A stretch of 64,000 nucleotides of DNA from Streptococcus cristatus AS 1.3089. Its GTDB lineage: Bacteria > Bacillota > Bacilli > Lactobacillales > Streptococcaceae. The DNA is taken from positions 1,061,501 to 1,125,500 of the forward strand of contig NC_021175.1 in assembly GCF_000385925.1 (NCBI RefSeq), read 5' to 3'. Shown one piece after another: positions 26,030 through 35,567 of this stretch; position 1 is the first letter of the stretch; each line of letters starts with the position of its first letter. The notes beneath the pieces were generated by a model. It saw nothing but the letters and a program-made list of their open reading frames with translations, had not been told where the DNA came from and did not search any database. The position numbers were made by a program, and so were the translations under genes.

Positions 26030-27094
26030 ATGAAATTTACTTATGATTCTATACCCCTATTTAAAGAAGGATGCCAATTTAATCAAAATTCCCCTAAAGA
26101 TTTATTGCAATATGCAATAGCTGGACTTCTTTATATGCCCGCTCATCGAACTCAGATAGTTGATGAAATCATTGCCGGCCTCCATCCTTGCTGTAGCTCA
26201 ATCTGTCTAGATCTAGAAGATTCTATCGGAGATGGAACTGTTCACCAAGCTGAATCACAGCTCTTTGAGACTTTAGACAAACTGAATCAAGCCTTGGAAA
26301 CTGGCCAGTTAGATTTTGATTCGCTTCCTTTAATTTTTATCCGAGTCCGTTCTTCCAAACAATTTAATCAGATGCTCGAACACTCTTCTCCTGATATTTT
26401 TAGATTAGTTTCTGGATTTAATTTTCCTAAATTTGATTCCACTACTGCTGCTGCCTACCTTCAAGTTTTCGACAATTTTAGCAAAAGAACAAATCAAACA
26501 TTTTACATAATGCCAATTCTTGAAAGCGAAAGCATCATGAAAAAGAATACCCGAATGGAAGAACTTCTTTTTATATCAGAGTTATTAAAACCCTATACAG
26601 AGAAAGTTTTAAATATCCGTGTGGGAGCAACTGATTTTAGTAATATTTTCGGTATTCGTCGTAATGTTCACCAGACTATCTACGATGTTAAACTTATTGC
26701 TGACTGTCTAACAGATATCTTAAATATTTTTTCCGCAGATTATATCTGTTCAGGACCAGTATGGGAATACTTTAATAGCCAATTTCAAGACGGGAATTGG
26801 GCTCATGGATTGAAAAAAGAGCTAGAGTTAGACAAACTTAATGGATTCATTGGAAAAACTTGCATCCATCCTTCTCAGCTAAGCCTTATTGCTGAGAATA
26901 ACATTGTTAGTTTAGAAGACTACCAAGATGCTCTGACCATTCTTAATTCGAATCAACAACAGATTGGTGTATCAAAAGGATATAAAGAAAACAGAATGAA
27001 TGAAATGAAGCCTCATAGCAAATGGGCAAAAAAAATTATCCAGTTAGCTACAGTCTATGGAATAGCTGAAGGAGATAATTCACTGAAATCGTAG
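26030..27094 (+). CDS. CitE/HpcH-like TIM-barrel lyase of the Ter module
   Basis: The 354-residue protein has the HpcH/HpaI aldolase-citrate lyase motifs: SICLDLEDSIGDG, LIFIRVRSSKQ, the metal-ligand segment MPILESESIM and LNIRVGATDFSNIFG. Such enzymes cleave or form C-C bonds next to a carboxylate or CoA thioester. In Ter clusters a member of this family accompanies the PRTases, presumably modifying the product. ATG follows the HAD stop directly (TGAATG), with GGAAG as ribosome site, so the two are coupled. Confidence 0.85.
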   Translation: MKFTYDSIPLFKEGCQFNQNSPKDLLQYAIAGLLYMPAHRTQIVDEIIAGLHPCCSSICLDLEDSIGDGTVHQAESQLFETLDKLNQALETGQLDFDSLPLIFIRVRSSKQFNQMLEHSSPDIFRLVSGFNFPKFDSTTAAAYLQVFDNFSKRTNQTFYIMPILESESIMKKNTRMEELLFISELLKPYTEKVLNIRVGATDFSNIFGIRRNVHQTIYDVKLIADCLTDILNIFSADYICSGPVWEYFNSQFQDGNWAHGLKKELELDKLNGFIGKTCIHPSQLSLIAENNIVSLEDYQDALTILNSNQQQIGVSKGYKENRMNEMKPHSKWAKKIIQLATVYGIAEGDNSLKS

Positions 27095-27133
27095 AAGGAC
27101 ATACAAAAGTGTTCAGCCCAACTTTTTATTTGA

Positions 27134-28215
27134 CTTGAATTGTCAAATTAAGTGCACAATTTTACCATAAAATACTTCATAAGGAGTTTTCCAGTTGAGA
27201 CACTTTCATGGTCTATTATTTAGTTTGTCTTCCCACAACTGAATGGTGTGCTCGTCAATGAATGCTAAATCACTCCCTTTGGGAAAATATTCTCGTAGTA
27301 ATCCATTGGTATTCTCATTAGTCCCTCGTTGCCATGGCGCATGAGGGTCTGGAAAATAGACCTCTACCTTTAATTTGTCAGTCAAGTCTTGATGATTCGT
27401 GAATTCTTTTCCTCTATCGGGAGTGACGTTTTTTTTCGGCAAGGGCTCCAACATTTGCACCATAGCCTCTATGACAAGTTTGCTTTTCTTAACAGCTACC
27501 TTCTTGATTTTAAGAAAACGAGAATAACGGTCAGTTAGAGTCACTAAACAAGCTTTTCCAGTTTTCCCTGCAACCGTGTCTGCCTCCCAATCACCAATCC
27601 TAGTTAGCTTGTTTGCTTCTTCGAGTCTTTCATGAATGGTATGAGAAATAGGAATTTTCCCTCTGTTTTCAACATGACCTTTCGTATGACGTGTTTTCCC
27701 ACGGTGACGGAGTTTGCGAATCACACCACGAGCACCATGTGAAAGCTTGTAGTCAAAGTGACCGCTATAGATGGCTCTATAAATCGTTTGATAACTAATA
27801 ACAGATTTCCCATATTCTAGACACAAACGGCCTTCTATTTCTTTAGGAGACCATTGGCAATCGAGAAAAAGGTGCTCGACGGTATTGCTTAAATGATGAT
27901 CTATTTCAAGCTTTCTCTTTCGCCCACAGTGTGATTTTGCAAGTTTATAAGATGCTTGTGCTTTGTTGGGAGAATAACTTCCTGATTTTGAATGTCGCTT
28001 CCACTCCCGACTAATGCTGGAAGAATGACGATGAAGTAATTTTCCAATTTGAGAAAAGTTTAGTCCTTTTGTACGGTAAATCAGAATACTTTCGCGCTCA
28101 TCTATGATAAAATGGTGATAGCTCATAAGATTTTCTTTCGTAACTAGTTCGTTCAATTCTATTTTACTAGAAAATCTTATGAGTTTTTATTGTACACTTA
28201 TATTGTATATTCAAG
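27134..28215. mobile_element. IS30-family insertion sequence
   Basis: An element of about 1.08 kb is bounded by imperfect inverted repeats. The left end reads TTGAATTGTCAAATTAAGTG, and the right end in reverse complement TTGAATATACAATATAAGTG. It holds one IS30-type transposase gene with a nonsense mutation. No target duplication is obvious. It lies just past the CitE-like gene at the end of the Ter cluster. The ends were set by eye and could shift by a few bases. Confidence 0.75.
27143..28126 (-). pseudogene. IS30-family transposase, interrupted by a stop near its C-terminus
   Basis: From the ATG at 28126 the frame encodes an N-terminal HTH (NFSQIGKLLHRHSSSISREW) and a DDE domain with DWEADTVAG, TPDRGKEF and WQRGTNENTNGLLREYFPKG. 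The TGA at 27206-27208 stops it after KLNNRP. The same frame continues as KCLNWKTPYEVFYGKIVHL to a stop at 27143, the usual IS30 end, so a CGA to TGA change is likely. The catalytic residues are all before the stop, so residual activity cannot be excluded. Confidence 0.8.
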
Positions 28216-28271
28216 ATATAAAGAAATAGTAACTATTCATCTTAAACATACCAAATTCTTTAGCGATAAAT

Positions 28272-29291
28272 TTAACCCTTCCTTCGCCAGCGGATCACTA
28301 ATTCTGAAGTCAGATGAGTCAGGATAATCGTCAGAAGGAAGACCCAACGGCCCTTTTCCCACTTGGTCAGATGCTGGAAATTAAGAAGAAAAAAAGATAA
28401 CTCAATGAAGATGGGATGAAGGAAGAAATAAAAGATACTTAGGTCTTTTAAATGTCTCCAGTTTTTTTCTTGCTTCCATCTAGTTTTTAACAGCCAATTG
28501 AATAAGAAAAAACTAAACGGAATAAGAGCAAAGAAAAAGTTTTTATCTAATCCCTGCCTGAAGTAAATCAGCACTCCTTCTGCTACTAGCAAAAGACTTG
28601 ATAGCAGAAGTAAAATCCTGCATTTTTTGTGTAATAACTCTATATGTCTATAATCAGCTAGAAAGTAGCCTAAATAGATAAAAATAGGCGTATAGAAGAG
28701 ACCATTTCTGCTAGTAAAAAATAGCTTAGCATAAGCATCATACCAGTCTGTTAGAAGACTAGGAGCCAGATAGGCGTGATAAGTCTCAATGGCACCTAAG
28801 GCATATAGAACCAGTAAAAGGACAAATGTTTTCTTGGGGCCTAATTTCTTATATAAAAAATGGACCAACAGCAAACCTAAGAGAAAGGCAGGAATATACC
28901 AAAGCTGATAGCATAAACCGATATACAAAAGCCCAGCCAATAAGGCTAATGGAGCATAATGTTTCGGAAGTGGCAAGGTCCAAAAATAGGCCAAGGCATA
29001 AGGAACATAAATCCCGCTCCACAAAAGATACTGCTTCAAAACACGCTTAATATAGAGCTTCATTTCCTGCTTCTTAGCCAAGCTGGATTTAAGCATAAAA
29101 GCTGATGAAATCAGGAAAAAGGGCACTGCCATACGACCAAACATACTTTTCTGAGTAAAATGCAGGACTTCATTCTCAAAAAGCCTCTGACAATGCACCA
29201 AGATTACCAAAATTGAAGCCAGATACTGAAACAAACTGAGCATGGCGTAGTTGACCGGCTGCTCAGGCTCTCTGACATTTCTTTCTGCCAT
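28272..29291 (-). CDS. Acyltransferase 3 family membrane protein
   Basis: The 339-residue integral membrane protein has about ten helices. The start region, SLFQYLASILVILVHCQRLF with its conserved His, and RMAVPFFLISSAFML match the acyltransferase-3 (OafA/VanT-like) family. That family transfers acetyl or other acyl groups to extracytoplasmic glycans. The target here is unknown. GGGAGAACTATTT precedes the ATG. It lies downstream of a methyltransferase gene on the same strand but no operon link is certain. Confidence 0.85.
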   Translation of the reverse strand: MAERNVREPEQPVNYAMLSLFQYLASILVILVHCQRLFENEVLHFTQKSMFGRMAVPFFLISSAFMLKSSLAKKQEMKLYIKRVLKQYLLWSGIYVPYALAYFWTLPLPKHYAPLALLAGLLYIGLCYQLWYIPAFLLGLLLVHFLYKKLGPKKTFVLLLVLYALGAIETYHAYLAPSLLTDWYDAYAKLFFTSRNGLFYTPIFIYLGYFLADYRHIELLHKKCRILLLLSSLLLVAEGVLIYFRQGLDKNFFFALIPFSFFLFNWLLKTRWKQEKNWRHLKDLSIFYFFLHPIFIELSFFLLNFQHLTKWEKGRWVFLLTIILTHLTSELVIRWRRKG

Positions 29292-29330
29292 AAATAGTTC
29301 TCCCTAGGAAGATTGTGTTAATAAATAGAT

Positions 29331-30041
29331 TTAGTGCTTGCTCAGCCAAACATGCTGAAAGGCAGCGATGTCCCGATAAGGTGATTGGTTGCAGACAGCC
29401 AGCTCCATCTCAAGCATCTTTTCAGCCCAGTCAGGGGCCGTTTTGTAGTCATTGGATTGCAGCCCGTAAAAAATCCGTACTCCCTGATAATCCTCAACTT
29501 CTAATGGCAAGCCTGAGATAACTTCCTGAACCTGATAAACCTTAGCAGCTCCCATGCTGTGGGTTTGATATTCCTGACCCGCTAAAAGATGCTGGGCCTT
29601 CTCTGTATCATTTTCAAAAACCACCGTATGCATAATGCGTCCAACCTCGTGATGCTTGACCAGAGAAATTTTGCCGTCCTTTTTTAAGAGGCGGGAAAAT
29701 TCTGTCAAATAGAGAGCAGGGGCAGACACATACTCTAAGACATTATGACAAACGATGACATCAAAAGACTGGTCTGGTAAGGTTTGCAAAAGATCCAAGC
29801 TACCTTGCAATTGCTCATAAGAAAAGTCCTGCTTGCGCTCAGCAATCATTTCTGAGTTGGGCTCGATGGCGGTCACTTGGTTCTTTTCCGCTAGAAAATC
29901 AGCCACAATCCCAAAACCGCTACCGAAATCTAGGATTTTCTGGCCCTTCAGCGTCTCTAGAAAGGCAAAAACAATATCATACTGAAGTTTGCCCCAAGGT
30001 GCCTGCAGATGTGCCTTGTAAACTTGTAGATTAGCTGTCAT
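29331..30041 (-). CDS. SAM-dependent methyltransferase, class I
   Basis: The 236-residue protein has motif I ILDFGSGFGIVADFL (residues about 35-49), an acidic residue after the next strand (AIEPNSEM) and the motif FDVIVCHNVLEYV. These mark a small-molecule-type Rossmann methyltransferase. No substrate feature is visible. It ends close to the acyltransferase start and follows the SDR gene by 6 bases, so it is probably cotranscribed with it. Confidence 0.85.
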   Translation of the reverse strand: MTANLQVYKAHLQAPWGKLQYDIVFAFLETLKGQKILDFGSGFGIVADFLAEKNQVTAIEPNSEMIAERKQDFSYEQLQGSLDLLQTLPDQSFDVIVCHNVLEYVSAPALYLTEFSRLLKKDGKISLVKHHEVGRIMHTVVFENDTEKAQHLLAGQEYQTHSMGAAKVYQVQEVISGLPLEVEDYQGVRIFYGLQSNDYKTAPDWAEKMLEMELAVCNQSPYRDIAAFQHVWLSKH

Positions 30042-30047
30042 AAAACC

Positions 30048-30803
30048 TCACTTATAGTTAAACATATTGGCTGCCATCTTGTCGGCCATTCTTGGAAACA
30101 GTGTATACAGCTTGTGGGCTAGATTGAGAATGCCAGGTAAATTGATTTCCCGCTTCTTTTTGCCAAAGGATTTGACAATTTTTCCTGCTACAAAGTCTGG
30201 CTCTAGCATATACTTGTCCACTGCTTTCACATAGGAACCATCAGGATCTGCCTGATCGAAAAAGGCTGTTTTGATAGGACCGGGATTAACTGTCGTGACA
30301 TAGACCCCAAAAGGCAGAAGCTCCAAACGCAGGGCATTGGAAAAACCAATAGCAGCAAACTTGGTCGCTGAGTAAAGACTGGACTTGCTACTGGCAATGA
30401 GGCCGGCCATACTAACGATATTGACGATATGTCCTTGACCTGCCTGCTTCATGCGAGCTCCAAAGATACGGGACAGGTTCATCAGGGCAAAGGTATTGAC
30501 CTCAAACATGGCCTCGATATCGCTTGAGCTGATTTTGTCAAATTCTTCAAAAATCCCATAGCCAGCGTTATTGACTAGGACATCGACATGACCGTACTGG
30601 CTGTCAATCCGCTCAGCAAAGCTCTCCAAAGCCGAGCTGTCTGTAATATCCAGCTCCACTAGGTCAAGATTGTCTTTTTCTCCATAGAGTTTTTCCAGCT
30701 TGTCCTTGCTCCTTCCAACCAAAATCAGTCGGTCATGGGGCAAGAGCTTAACCATTTCCTGAGCCAGCCCACCGCTAGCTCCTGTAATAATGATGGTACG
30801 CAT
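30048..30803 (-). CDS. Short-chain dehydrogenase/reductase
   Basis: The 251-residue classical SDR has TGASGGLAQEM for the NAD(P) glycine loop, NNAGYG at the fold centre, a Ser about 13 residues before the Tyr, and YSATK (YxxxK) as catalytic pair. The C-terminal segment INLPGILNLAHKLYTLFPR is typical of a streptococcal group of unknown substrate, conserved beside rnz. GAAAGGCATAACA precedes the ATG. Confidence 0.9.
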   Translation of the reverse strand: MRTIIITGASGGLAQEMVKLLPHDRLILVGRSKDKLEKLYGEKDNLDLVELDITDSSALESFAERIDSQYGHVDVLVNNAGYGIFEEFDKISSSDIEAMFEVNTFALMNLSRIFGARMKQAGQGHIVNIVSMAGLIASSKSSLYSATKFAAIGFSNALRLELLPFGVYVTTVNPGPIKTAFFDQADPDGSYVKAVDKYMLEPDFVAGKIVKSFGKKKREINLPGILNLAHKLYTLFPRMADKMAANMFNYK

Positions 30804-30828
30804 TGTTATGCCTTTCGTCTTGTTAATA

Positions 30829-31320
30829 TCAATGAAATCTTTTTCCAGCTAAATAGTCAGCATAAGCTTGATCAATGACCGGAGCAAAAAGATGATAATC
30901 CTCCCAGCTACCTAAAAATTCCAAAGGTAGGTCGTACAAGTCATTGACTACAAATTCAGAATAATCCTTCATGTACTGATGTTCATAGTAGTTGTTCACA
31001 AAATCCTGAAAGTCCTTTTTGACATCCATTGTTCCCAATTTGCCATCACACCAGTCTAAAAGATAATCCACACCCAAAGTATGCTCGTCTTTGACACTTT
31101 GGAGTGATGTTTCTTCATCAGGAGTCATCATTTCCTTTGCGTCATGCTGGATTAGCCAAGTCACGAAGAAACCAATATGATTCGCAGCCCAACGATGAAT
31201 CTCTCGGTAATCATCTTGTGTCAATTCCTCATTTTGTAATTGGTAGCTGTGAAGATAGTTGGTTAAGGCATCCTCAACATACCAATCAGCTTTATCCAAT
31301 AAACGATTTTCAACTGCCAT
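30829..31320 (-). CDS. Uncharacterised soluble protein, 163 residues
   Basis: This is an acidic, aromatic-rich globular protein without membrane helix or signal. Notable segments are ADWYVEDALTNYLHSY, EIHRWAANHIGFFVTWLIQH and the end VIDQAYADYLAGKRFH. The pattern resembles small helical proteins found near toxin-immunity loci, but no family could be named. It lies between rnz and the SDR gene on the same strand, with gaps of 25 and 39 bases, so it is probably part of that transcript. Confidence 0.75.
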   Translation of the reverse strand: MAVENRLLDKADWYVEDALTNYLHSYQLQNEELTQDDYREIHRWAANHIGFFVTWLIQHDAKEMMTPDEETSLQSVKDEHTLGVDYLLDWCDGKLGTMDVKKDFQDFVNNYYEHQYMKDYSEFVVNDLYDLPLEFLGSWEDYHLFAPVIDQAYADYLAGKRFH

Positions 31321-31359
31321 CCTATATTTCTCTCAATGAAACTGTCCTAAATTGGAAAA

Positions 31360-32289
31360 CTATAACTCCACCTCTTCCAAGTCCTTAACCACATGGACCT
31401 TTTCAAAGACAGCGCTGGCATCGCGGCGCATTTGGCTAATGTCCTTAGCTAGAAAGCGAGCACTGATATGATTGAGCAGGAGACGCTTGGCACCGGCTTC
31501 CTTGGCTACTTCTGCAGCTTGCATATTGGTCGAATGGCCATGTTTACGAGCCATTTTCTCATCTCCCTTGCCATAGGTCGCTTCATGAACCAGCACATCT
31601 GCCGCCACAGCCAAGCGAACACTTGAATCGGTCTTTCTTGTGTCACCCAAAATAGTAATGGTCTTACCCGGTCGAGGGGCTGAGATATAATCAGCCGCGA
31701 TGATTTTGGTCCCATCATCTAGGACGATATCCTGACCATTCTTGACCTTACCAAAGAGGGGACCAAAGGGAACACCCGCCTCGCGCAGCTTGTCCGCATC
31801 CAGCGTTCCTTCCAAATCTTTCTGCATGACCCGATAACCCACACAGAAAATCGTGTGGTCTAGCTTATCCGCATAAACAGTGAACTTGTCCGTTTCCAGA
31901 ATCTTGCCCAGACTGTTTTCATCAAACTCATGAAAATCAATCCGATAAGGCAGACGGGAACCAGACACGCGCAGGCTTGTCATCACAAAATTCTTGATAC
32001 CGACTGGGCCATAAATTTCCAAATCCGTTTGCTCTTCATTAGCCTGAAAGGAGCGACTGGATAAAAAGCCCGGCAAGCCAAAAATATGATCGCCATGCAG
32101 ATGCGTGATGAAAATCTTGCTGATTTTGCGCGGTTTAATCGTTGTCTCCAAGATCTGGTGCTGGGTACCTTCACCGCAATCAAACATCCAGACCTCATTG
32201 ATTTCCTCCAAAAGCTTGAGGACAAGACTGGACACATTGCGAGCCTTGGAGGGCTGACCGGCTCCGGTTCCTAAAAATTGTAATTGCAT
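31360..32289 (-). CDS. rnz: Ribonuclease Z
   Basis: The 309-residue metallo-beta-lactamase-fold nuclease removes the 3' trailer of tRNA precursors lacking CCA. The zinc motif is [16 protein letters not shown], with further ligands in LGDTRKT and near [10 protein letters not shown] and LNHISAR. The N-terminal [15 protein letters not shown] is the standard tRNase Z start. It sits in the conserved streptococcal order miaA-hflX-(207-residue protein)-rnz-SDR. Confidence 0.96.
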   Translation of the reverse strand: MQLQFLGTGAGQPSKARNVSSLVLKLLEEINEVWMFDCGEGTQHQILETTIKPRKISKIFITHLHGDHIFGLPGFLSSRSFQANEEQTDLEIYGPVGIKNFVMTSLRVSGSRLPYRIDFHEFDENSLGKILETDKFTVYADKLDHTIFCVGYRVMQKDLEGTLDADKLREAGVPFGPLFGKVKNGQDIVLDDGTKIIAADYISAPRPGKTITILGDTRKTDSSVRLAVAADVLVHEATYGKGDEKMARKHGHSTNMQAAEVAKEAGAKRLLLNHISARFLAKDISQMRRDASAVFEKVHVVKDLEEVEL

Positions 32290-32299
32290 GTTATTCTTT

Positions 32300-32923
32300 C
32301 TAAATGATATAAATCATGGCAGAGCGATTCTGCGAGTGATAGTATTTTCTGCCAGCATAGGACTGGGCTAGCTGATTAACTTCATCTTGATTGTAGCCCA
32401 GAACTCTTTGGCTGCCATCCGCCAGCTGCTGCCAATCGGTCAAAGCAGTCAGCGCCTGACTTTCCACGACTTGAGACTCAGGTCTGAGAGGTGCCATTTT
32501 TATTCTCCCAGCTTCTTCGTAAACCAAGTACTGTGGAAAGACTTGGGCGATTTCGAAAAGCAAGTCAGCTGTTACCGGCTCTGGGTTTTCAGGGAAGACC
32601 AAGCCGATTTCCTCGCTCTCATAGCAAAATCCGTAGGACTTGCCAGAAAGATTGAGGCGGACAAAAGGCTTGCTTTCCACAAAGCTAGGCTCCGCATTCC
32701 ATAAGTCCAGCGCTTGGCTAATTTCTAGAAAATAGGCTGTAGCGGCTTCTGGACTTTTCTTTTGATAAAGCTCAGCAAAGTACGCATTGATAACGCTGGG
32801 CGGCGGTGTGATAAAGCTACGCTTCTGCTCTTCTGTCAGATCAGCCAATACTTGCTCTAAGTAGACCCTGTCTAGGCTAGTAAAACCGCCGTATTTCAGG
32901 GCCAAATCTATATAATCAGTCAT
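32300..32923 (-). CDS. Conserved hypothetical protein between hflX and rnz, 207 residues
   Basis: The start is placed at the ATG at 32923 ([14 protein letters not shown]) with GGAAG upstream, rather than 36 bases earlier inside hflX; it still overlaps hflX by 8 bases, implying coupling. The protein is soluble, with a helical N-terminal half ([20 protein letters not shown]) and a beta-rich C-terminal half ([20 protein letters not shown]). It is regularly found at this position in streptococci; function unknown. Confidence 0.85.
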   Translation of the reverse strand: MTDYIDLALKYGGFTSLDRVYLEQVLADLTEEQKRSFITPPPSVINAYFAELYQKKSPEAATAYFLEISQALDLWNAEPSFVESKPFVRLNLSGKSYGFCYESEEIGLVFPENPEPVTADLLFEIAQVFPQYLVYEEAGRIKMAPLRPESQVVESQALTALTDWQQLADGSQRVLGYNQDEVNQLAQSYAGRKYYHSQNRSAMIYII

Positions 32924-34154
32924 AAAATTCTTCCAGTTTCCATTTATTTTTCTCGGCAATCCAGCCTGAAATAGCTTCGACGTCGTCTATGTATTCTCGA
33001 TGTCCGATAATTGCGACTTTCTCTAAATCATGAATCTTGTAGGCCTTAGCCGGCGCTACCTTGATGGTAAAAGGCAAAAAGAGCTCTTTCATCCGCTCCA
33101 GCAGGACTTGCTGCAAAAGAGTTCTGCTATTGTCCGCCTTAGCCGAAATCAAAGAATAAGGAGTCAGGGTCGGGGTGAAATCCTCTGCCTTATCCGCTTT
33201 GTTATAGAGAGTCAGCCGGGGAATATCCAGCATATCCAGCTCTTTCATGATGTCAAGGACAGTCTTTTCATGCTCCTCATGATGAGGGTCACTAGCATCA
33301 ATAACATGGACCAGCAAATCGACATTTTTACTCTCTTCCAGTGTGGATTTAAAGCTAGATACCAGCTCTGTCGGCAAATCCTGAATGAAGCCAACTGTGT
33401 CTGTCAGAGTGACATTGAGCTGGCCACTGAGGTTGATGTTCTTAGTCGTGGCATCCAGCGTCGCAAAGAGTTCGTCCGCCTCATACTGGCTCTTACTGGT
33501 CAAGCAGTTCATGATCGTAGACTTGCCAGCATTGGTATAACCGATGAGACCGATTTTGAAAATGCTGGACTCTAGCCGCTTTTCACGAACGGTAGCCCGA
33601 TTTTTCTCCACAGCCTTTAGCTGGCGTTCAATATCATGAATCTGATTGCGGACACTGCGTCGATTGAGCTCCAGCTGACTTTCACCAGGACCGCGAGAGC
33701 CAATGCCACCTGCCTGACGACTGAGCATAATGCCCTGTCCAACCAAGCGAGGGAGCAGGTACTTGAGCTGGGCTAGATGCACTTGCAGCTTGCCCTCATG
33801 ACTCCTAGCCCTCATGGCAAAAATATCCAAAATCAGCTGCATACGGTCAATGACCTTGACCCCCAAGCCTTCTTCTATATTAACATTTTGCCGAGGTGTC
33901 AGACGGTTATTGACAATGACGGTCGAAATCTCTTCGGCATCAACCATCTGTCGGATCTCTTCTAACTTACCAGAACCGACAAAGGTCTTGCTATCATACT
34001 TTTCTCGCTTCTGGCTATAGGAGCCGACTACCTCAGCTCCAGCAGTCTTAGCTAGACTTTGCAGCTCCTCCATGGATAGGTCAAAATTCTCCGTGTCTGG
34101 TAGTTCCACACCGACCAGAAAGACACGCTCTGTTTTTTTCTCTGTTTCTATCAT
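32916..34154 (-). CDS. hflX: Ribosome-associated GTPase HflX
   Basis: The 412-residue protein starts with the HflX domain (residues about 8-190; the glycine-rich GGIGSRGPGESQLE loop). The G domain has GYTNAGKST (G1), DTVGF (G3) and NKADK (G4). HflX splits or rescues stalled ribosomes under stress. It is located between miaA and a conserved hypothetical gene. The ATG at 34154 lies 31 bases after miaA, so the two are probably in one transcript. Confidence 0.95.
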   Translation of the reverse strand: MIETEKKTERVFLVGVELPDTENFDLSMEELQSLAKTAGAEVVGSYSQKREKYDSKTFVGSGKLEEIRQMVDAEEISTVIVNNRLTPRQNVNIEEGLGVKVIDRMQLILDIFAMRARSHEGKLQVHLAQLKYLLPRLVGQGIMLSRQAGGIGSRGPGESQLELNRRSVRNQIHDIERQLKAVEKNRATVREKRLESSIFKIGLIGYTNAGKSTIMNCLTSKSQYEADELFATLDATTKNINLSGQLNVTLTDTVGFIQDLPTELVSSFKSTLEESKNVDLLVHVIDASDPHHEEHEKTVLDIMKELDMLDIPRLTLYNKADKAEDFTPTLTPYSLISAKADNSRTLLQQVLLERMKELFLPFTIKVAPAKAYKIHDLEKVAIIGHREYIDDVEAISGWIAEKNKWKLEEFYD

Positions 34155-34185
34155 TTCATATCCTTACTAAGACTTGGTCAGCCAG

Positions 34186-35070
34186 TTACTTGTCCAAAAA
34201 ACTCTTGATGTCTTCCATAACCTGCTCTTTGTAGTCTGGATTTCCCACCTGGTAAAAGCTCACGGCCATCCGATTGCGAAACCAAGTCAGCTGTCGCTTG
34301 GCGAAACGGCGGGTATTCTGTTTGAGCTTGTCCACGGCCTCTTCTAGACTCATCTGACCTTCAAAGTAGGGGAAAAGTTCCTTGTAGCCGATTCCTTTGC
34401 TGGCTTGACTAGTTGGAGCATTCTCAAACAGACAACGGGCTTCTTCTAAAAGTCCGGCTTCTATCATCAGATCAACCCGCTGATTGATTCGGTCATAAAG
34501 GCGTTTTCGCTCATCATCTAGGCAAATCAGCAGGGCCTCATAGTCTGGCTGGCTGTTTTCTAGCGAACCTCCTAGATGAGCAATCTCCAGCGCCCTCATA
34601 GCCCTGCGCCGATTTATCTGAGGAATCTCGATACCCAGCTCTGCTATTTTCCCAAACAAAGCCTCATCTGACCAAGTATCCAGCTGCGACCGATAGGCCA
34701 GAATCTCCTCGTGCGAAACAGAGCCGCCCAGATGATAGCCTTCGAGCAAGCTCTGGATATAGAGCCCTGTGCCACCGCAAATGATGGGAAGCTGACCTTG
34801 AGCCTCAATCTCACGAATTGCTTGAGACGCCTCAGTCACAAAATCATAGGCCGAGTAGCTTTCTATAACCTCCCGCACATCCAGCAGATGATGGGGGATA
34901 CCCTCCTGCTCCTCAGGGCGAATCTTAGCCGTGCCAATATCCAAGCCACGATAAACCTGCTGGCTATCCCCGCTGATGATTTGACCATTGAAGCGCTTGG
35001 CTACCTCGATACTCAGAGCCGTTTTTCCAACTGCCGTCGGCCCCACTATCACAATTATTTTGGTTTTCAT
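34186..35070 (-). CDS. miaA: tRNA dimethylallyltransferase MiaA
   Basis: The 294-residue enzyme transfers a dimethylallyl group to A37 of tRNAs that read codons starting with U. The P-loop is [12 protein letters not shown], followed by [18 protein letters not shown] (the DSxQVYR substrate motif) and [13 protein letters not shown] near the end. It begins the minus-strand run of tRNA-related genes and is divergent from the DUF3042 gene. Confidence 0.97.
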   Translation of the reverse strand: MKTKIIVIVGPTAVGKTALSIEVAKRFNGQIISGDSQQVYRGLDIGTAKIRPEEQEGIPHHLLDVREVIESYSAYDFVTEASQAIREIEAQGQLPIICGGTGLYIQSLLEGYHLGGSVSHEEILAYRSQLDTWSDEALFGKIAELGIEIPQINRRRAMRALEIAHLGGSLENSQPDYEALLICLDDERKRLYDRINQRVDLMIEAGLLEEARCLFENAPTSQASKGIGYKELFPYFEGQMSLEEAVDKLKQNTRRFAKRQLTWFRNRMAVSFYQVGNPDYKEQVMEDIKSFLDK

Positions 35071-35152
35071 CTTTTTTCCTTGAAAAAATTTTAATTTTTC
35101 GTTACTATTAATTATAACATAAATAATAAAAGTTCAGAAAAGGAGAAATCAC

Positions 35153-35322
35153 ATGGCTAAAGGATTTGGAAAAGGCGTTCTTACAGGTGTAGCAGGTACC
35201 GTCGCTGCTCTTGCTGGTGCAGTCTATGCCTTTAAGAAAAAGTCATCGAACCTGAGGAGCAAAAAGCAGCTTTCATCGAAGAAAACCGTAAGAAAGCCGC
35301 TCGCAAACGTGTAGCACACTAA
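35153..35322 (+). pseudogene. DUF3042 family small protein gene with a one-base frameshift
   Basis: The ATG at 35153, after AAAAGGAGAAATCAC, encodes MAKGFGKGVLTGVAGTVAAL and GAVYAFKKK, the start of DUF3042 proteins (one helix, about 56 residues). After an A5 run near 35236-35240 the zero frame turns into SSNLRSKKQL... and stops at 35314. One extra A restores VIEPEEQKAAFIEENRKKAA and a TAA at 35320. All downstream codons of the family are intact, so the shift is recent, a sequencing error, or recoded by slippage. Confidence 0.8.
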
Positions 35323-35340
35323 GCCTGCACATTTTACAAA

Positions 35341-35519
35341 AGAGAGTGGGACAGAAATCGGTAATTCGTTAGAATTCGATTTCGTCGTCCCACCTCCGCA
35401 CAGTTGAGTAGGGCTGTAAAAAGCTGATGAAATCAGCGTAGTAGAGCCCACTCAACCACTGCGTCTTGCTCAACATTCCAAAGACAATTGAGAGGCTAGG
35501 ACTTTTGTCCCAGCCTCTT
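35341..35519 (-). repeat. Three-hairpin intergenic repeat, copy B
   Basis: Same element as copy A in reverse orientation, between the DUF3042 gene and the convergent 132-residue membrane gene. The terminal stem (AGGCTGGGAC-AAAA-GTCCTAGCCT on the minus strand) followed by other stems could stop transcription from both sides. Confidence 0.8.
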
Positions 35520-35567
35520 TTCTTTTGTAGAAAACAGCAATCAGGATAACTACTACAGCTAAAACAA

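Noticed and set aside
33030..33575. 181-codon plus-strand open frame inside hflX
   Set aside because: Antisense shadow of the conserved GTPase domain; no ribosome site or recognisable protein.
35230..35245. Programmed frameshifting in the DUF3042 gene
   Set aside because: The A5 run alone is a weak slippery site and no stimulatory structure is seen; known family members are encoded in one frame. A plain mutation or sequence error is simpler.
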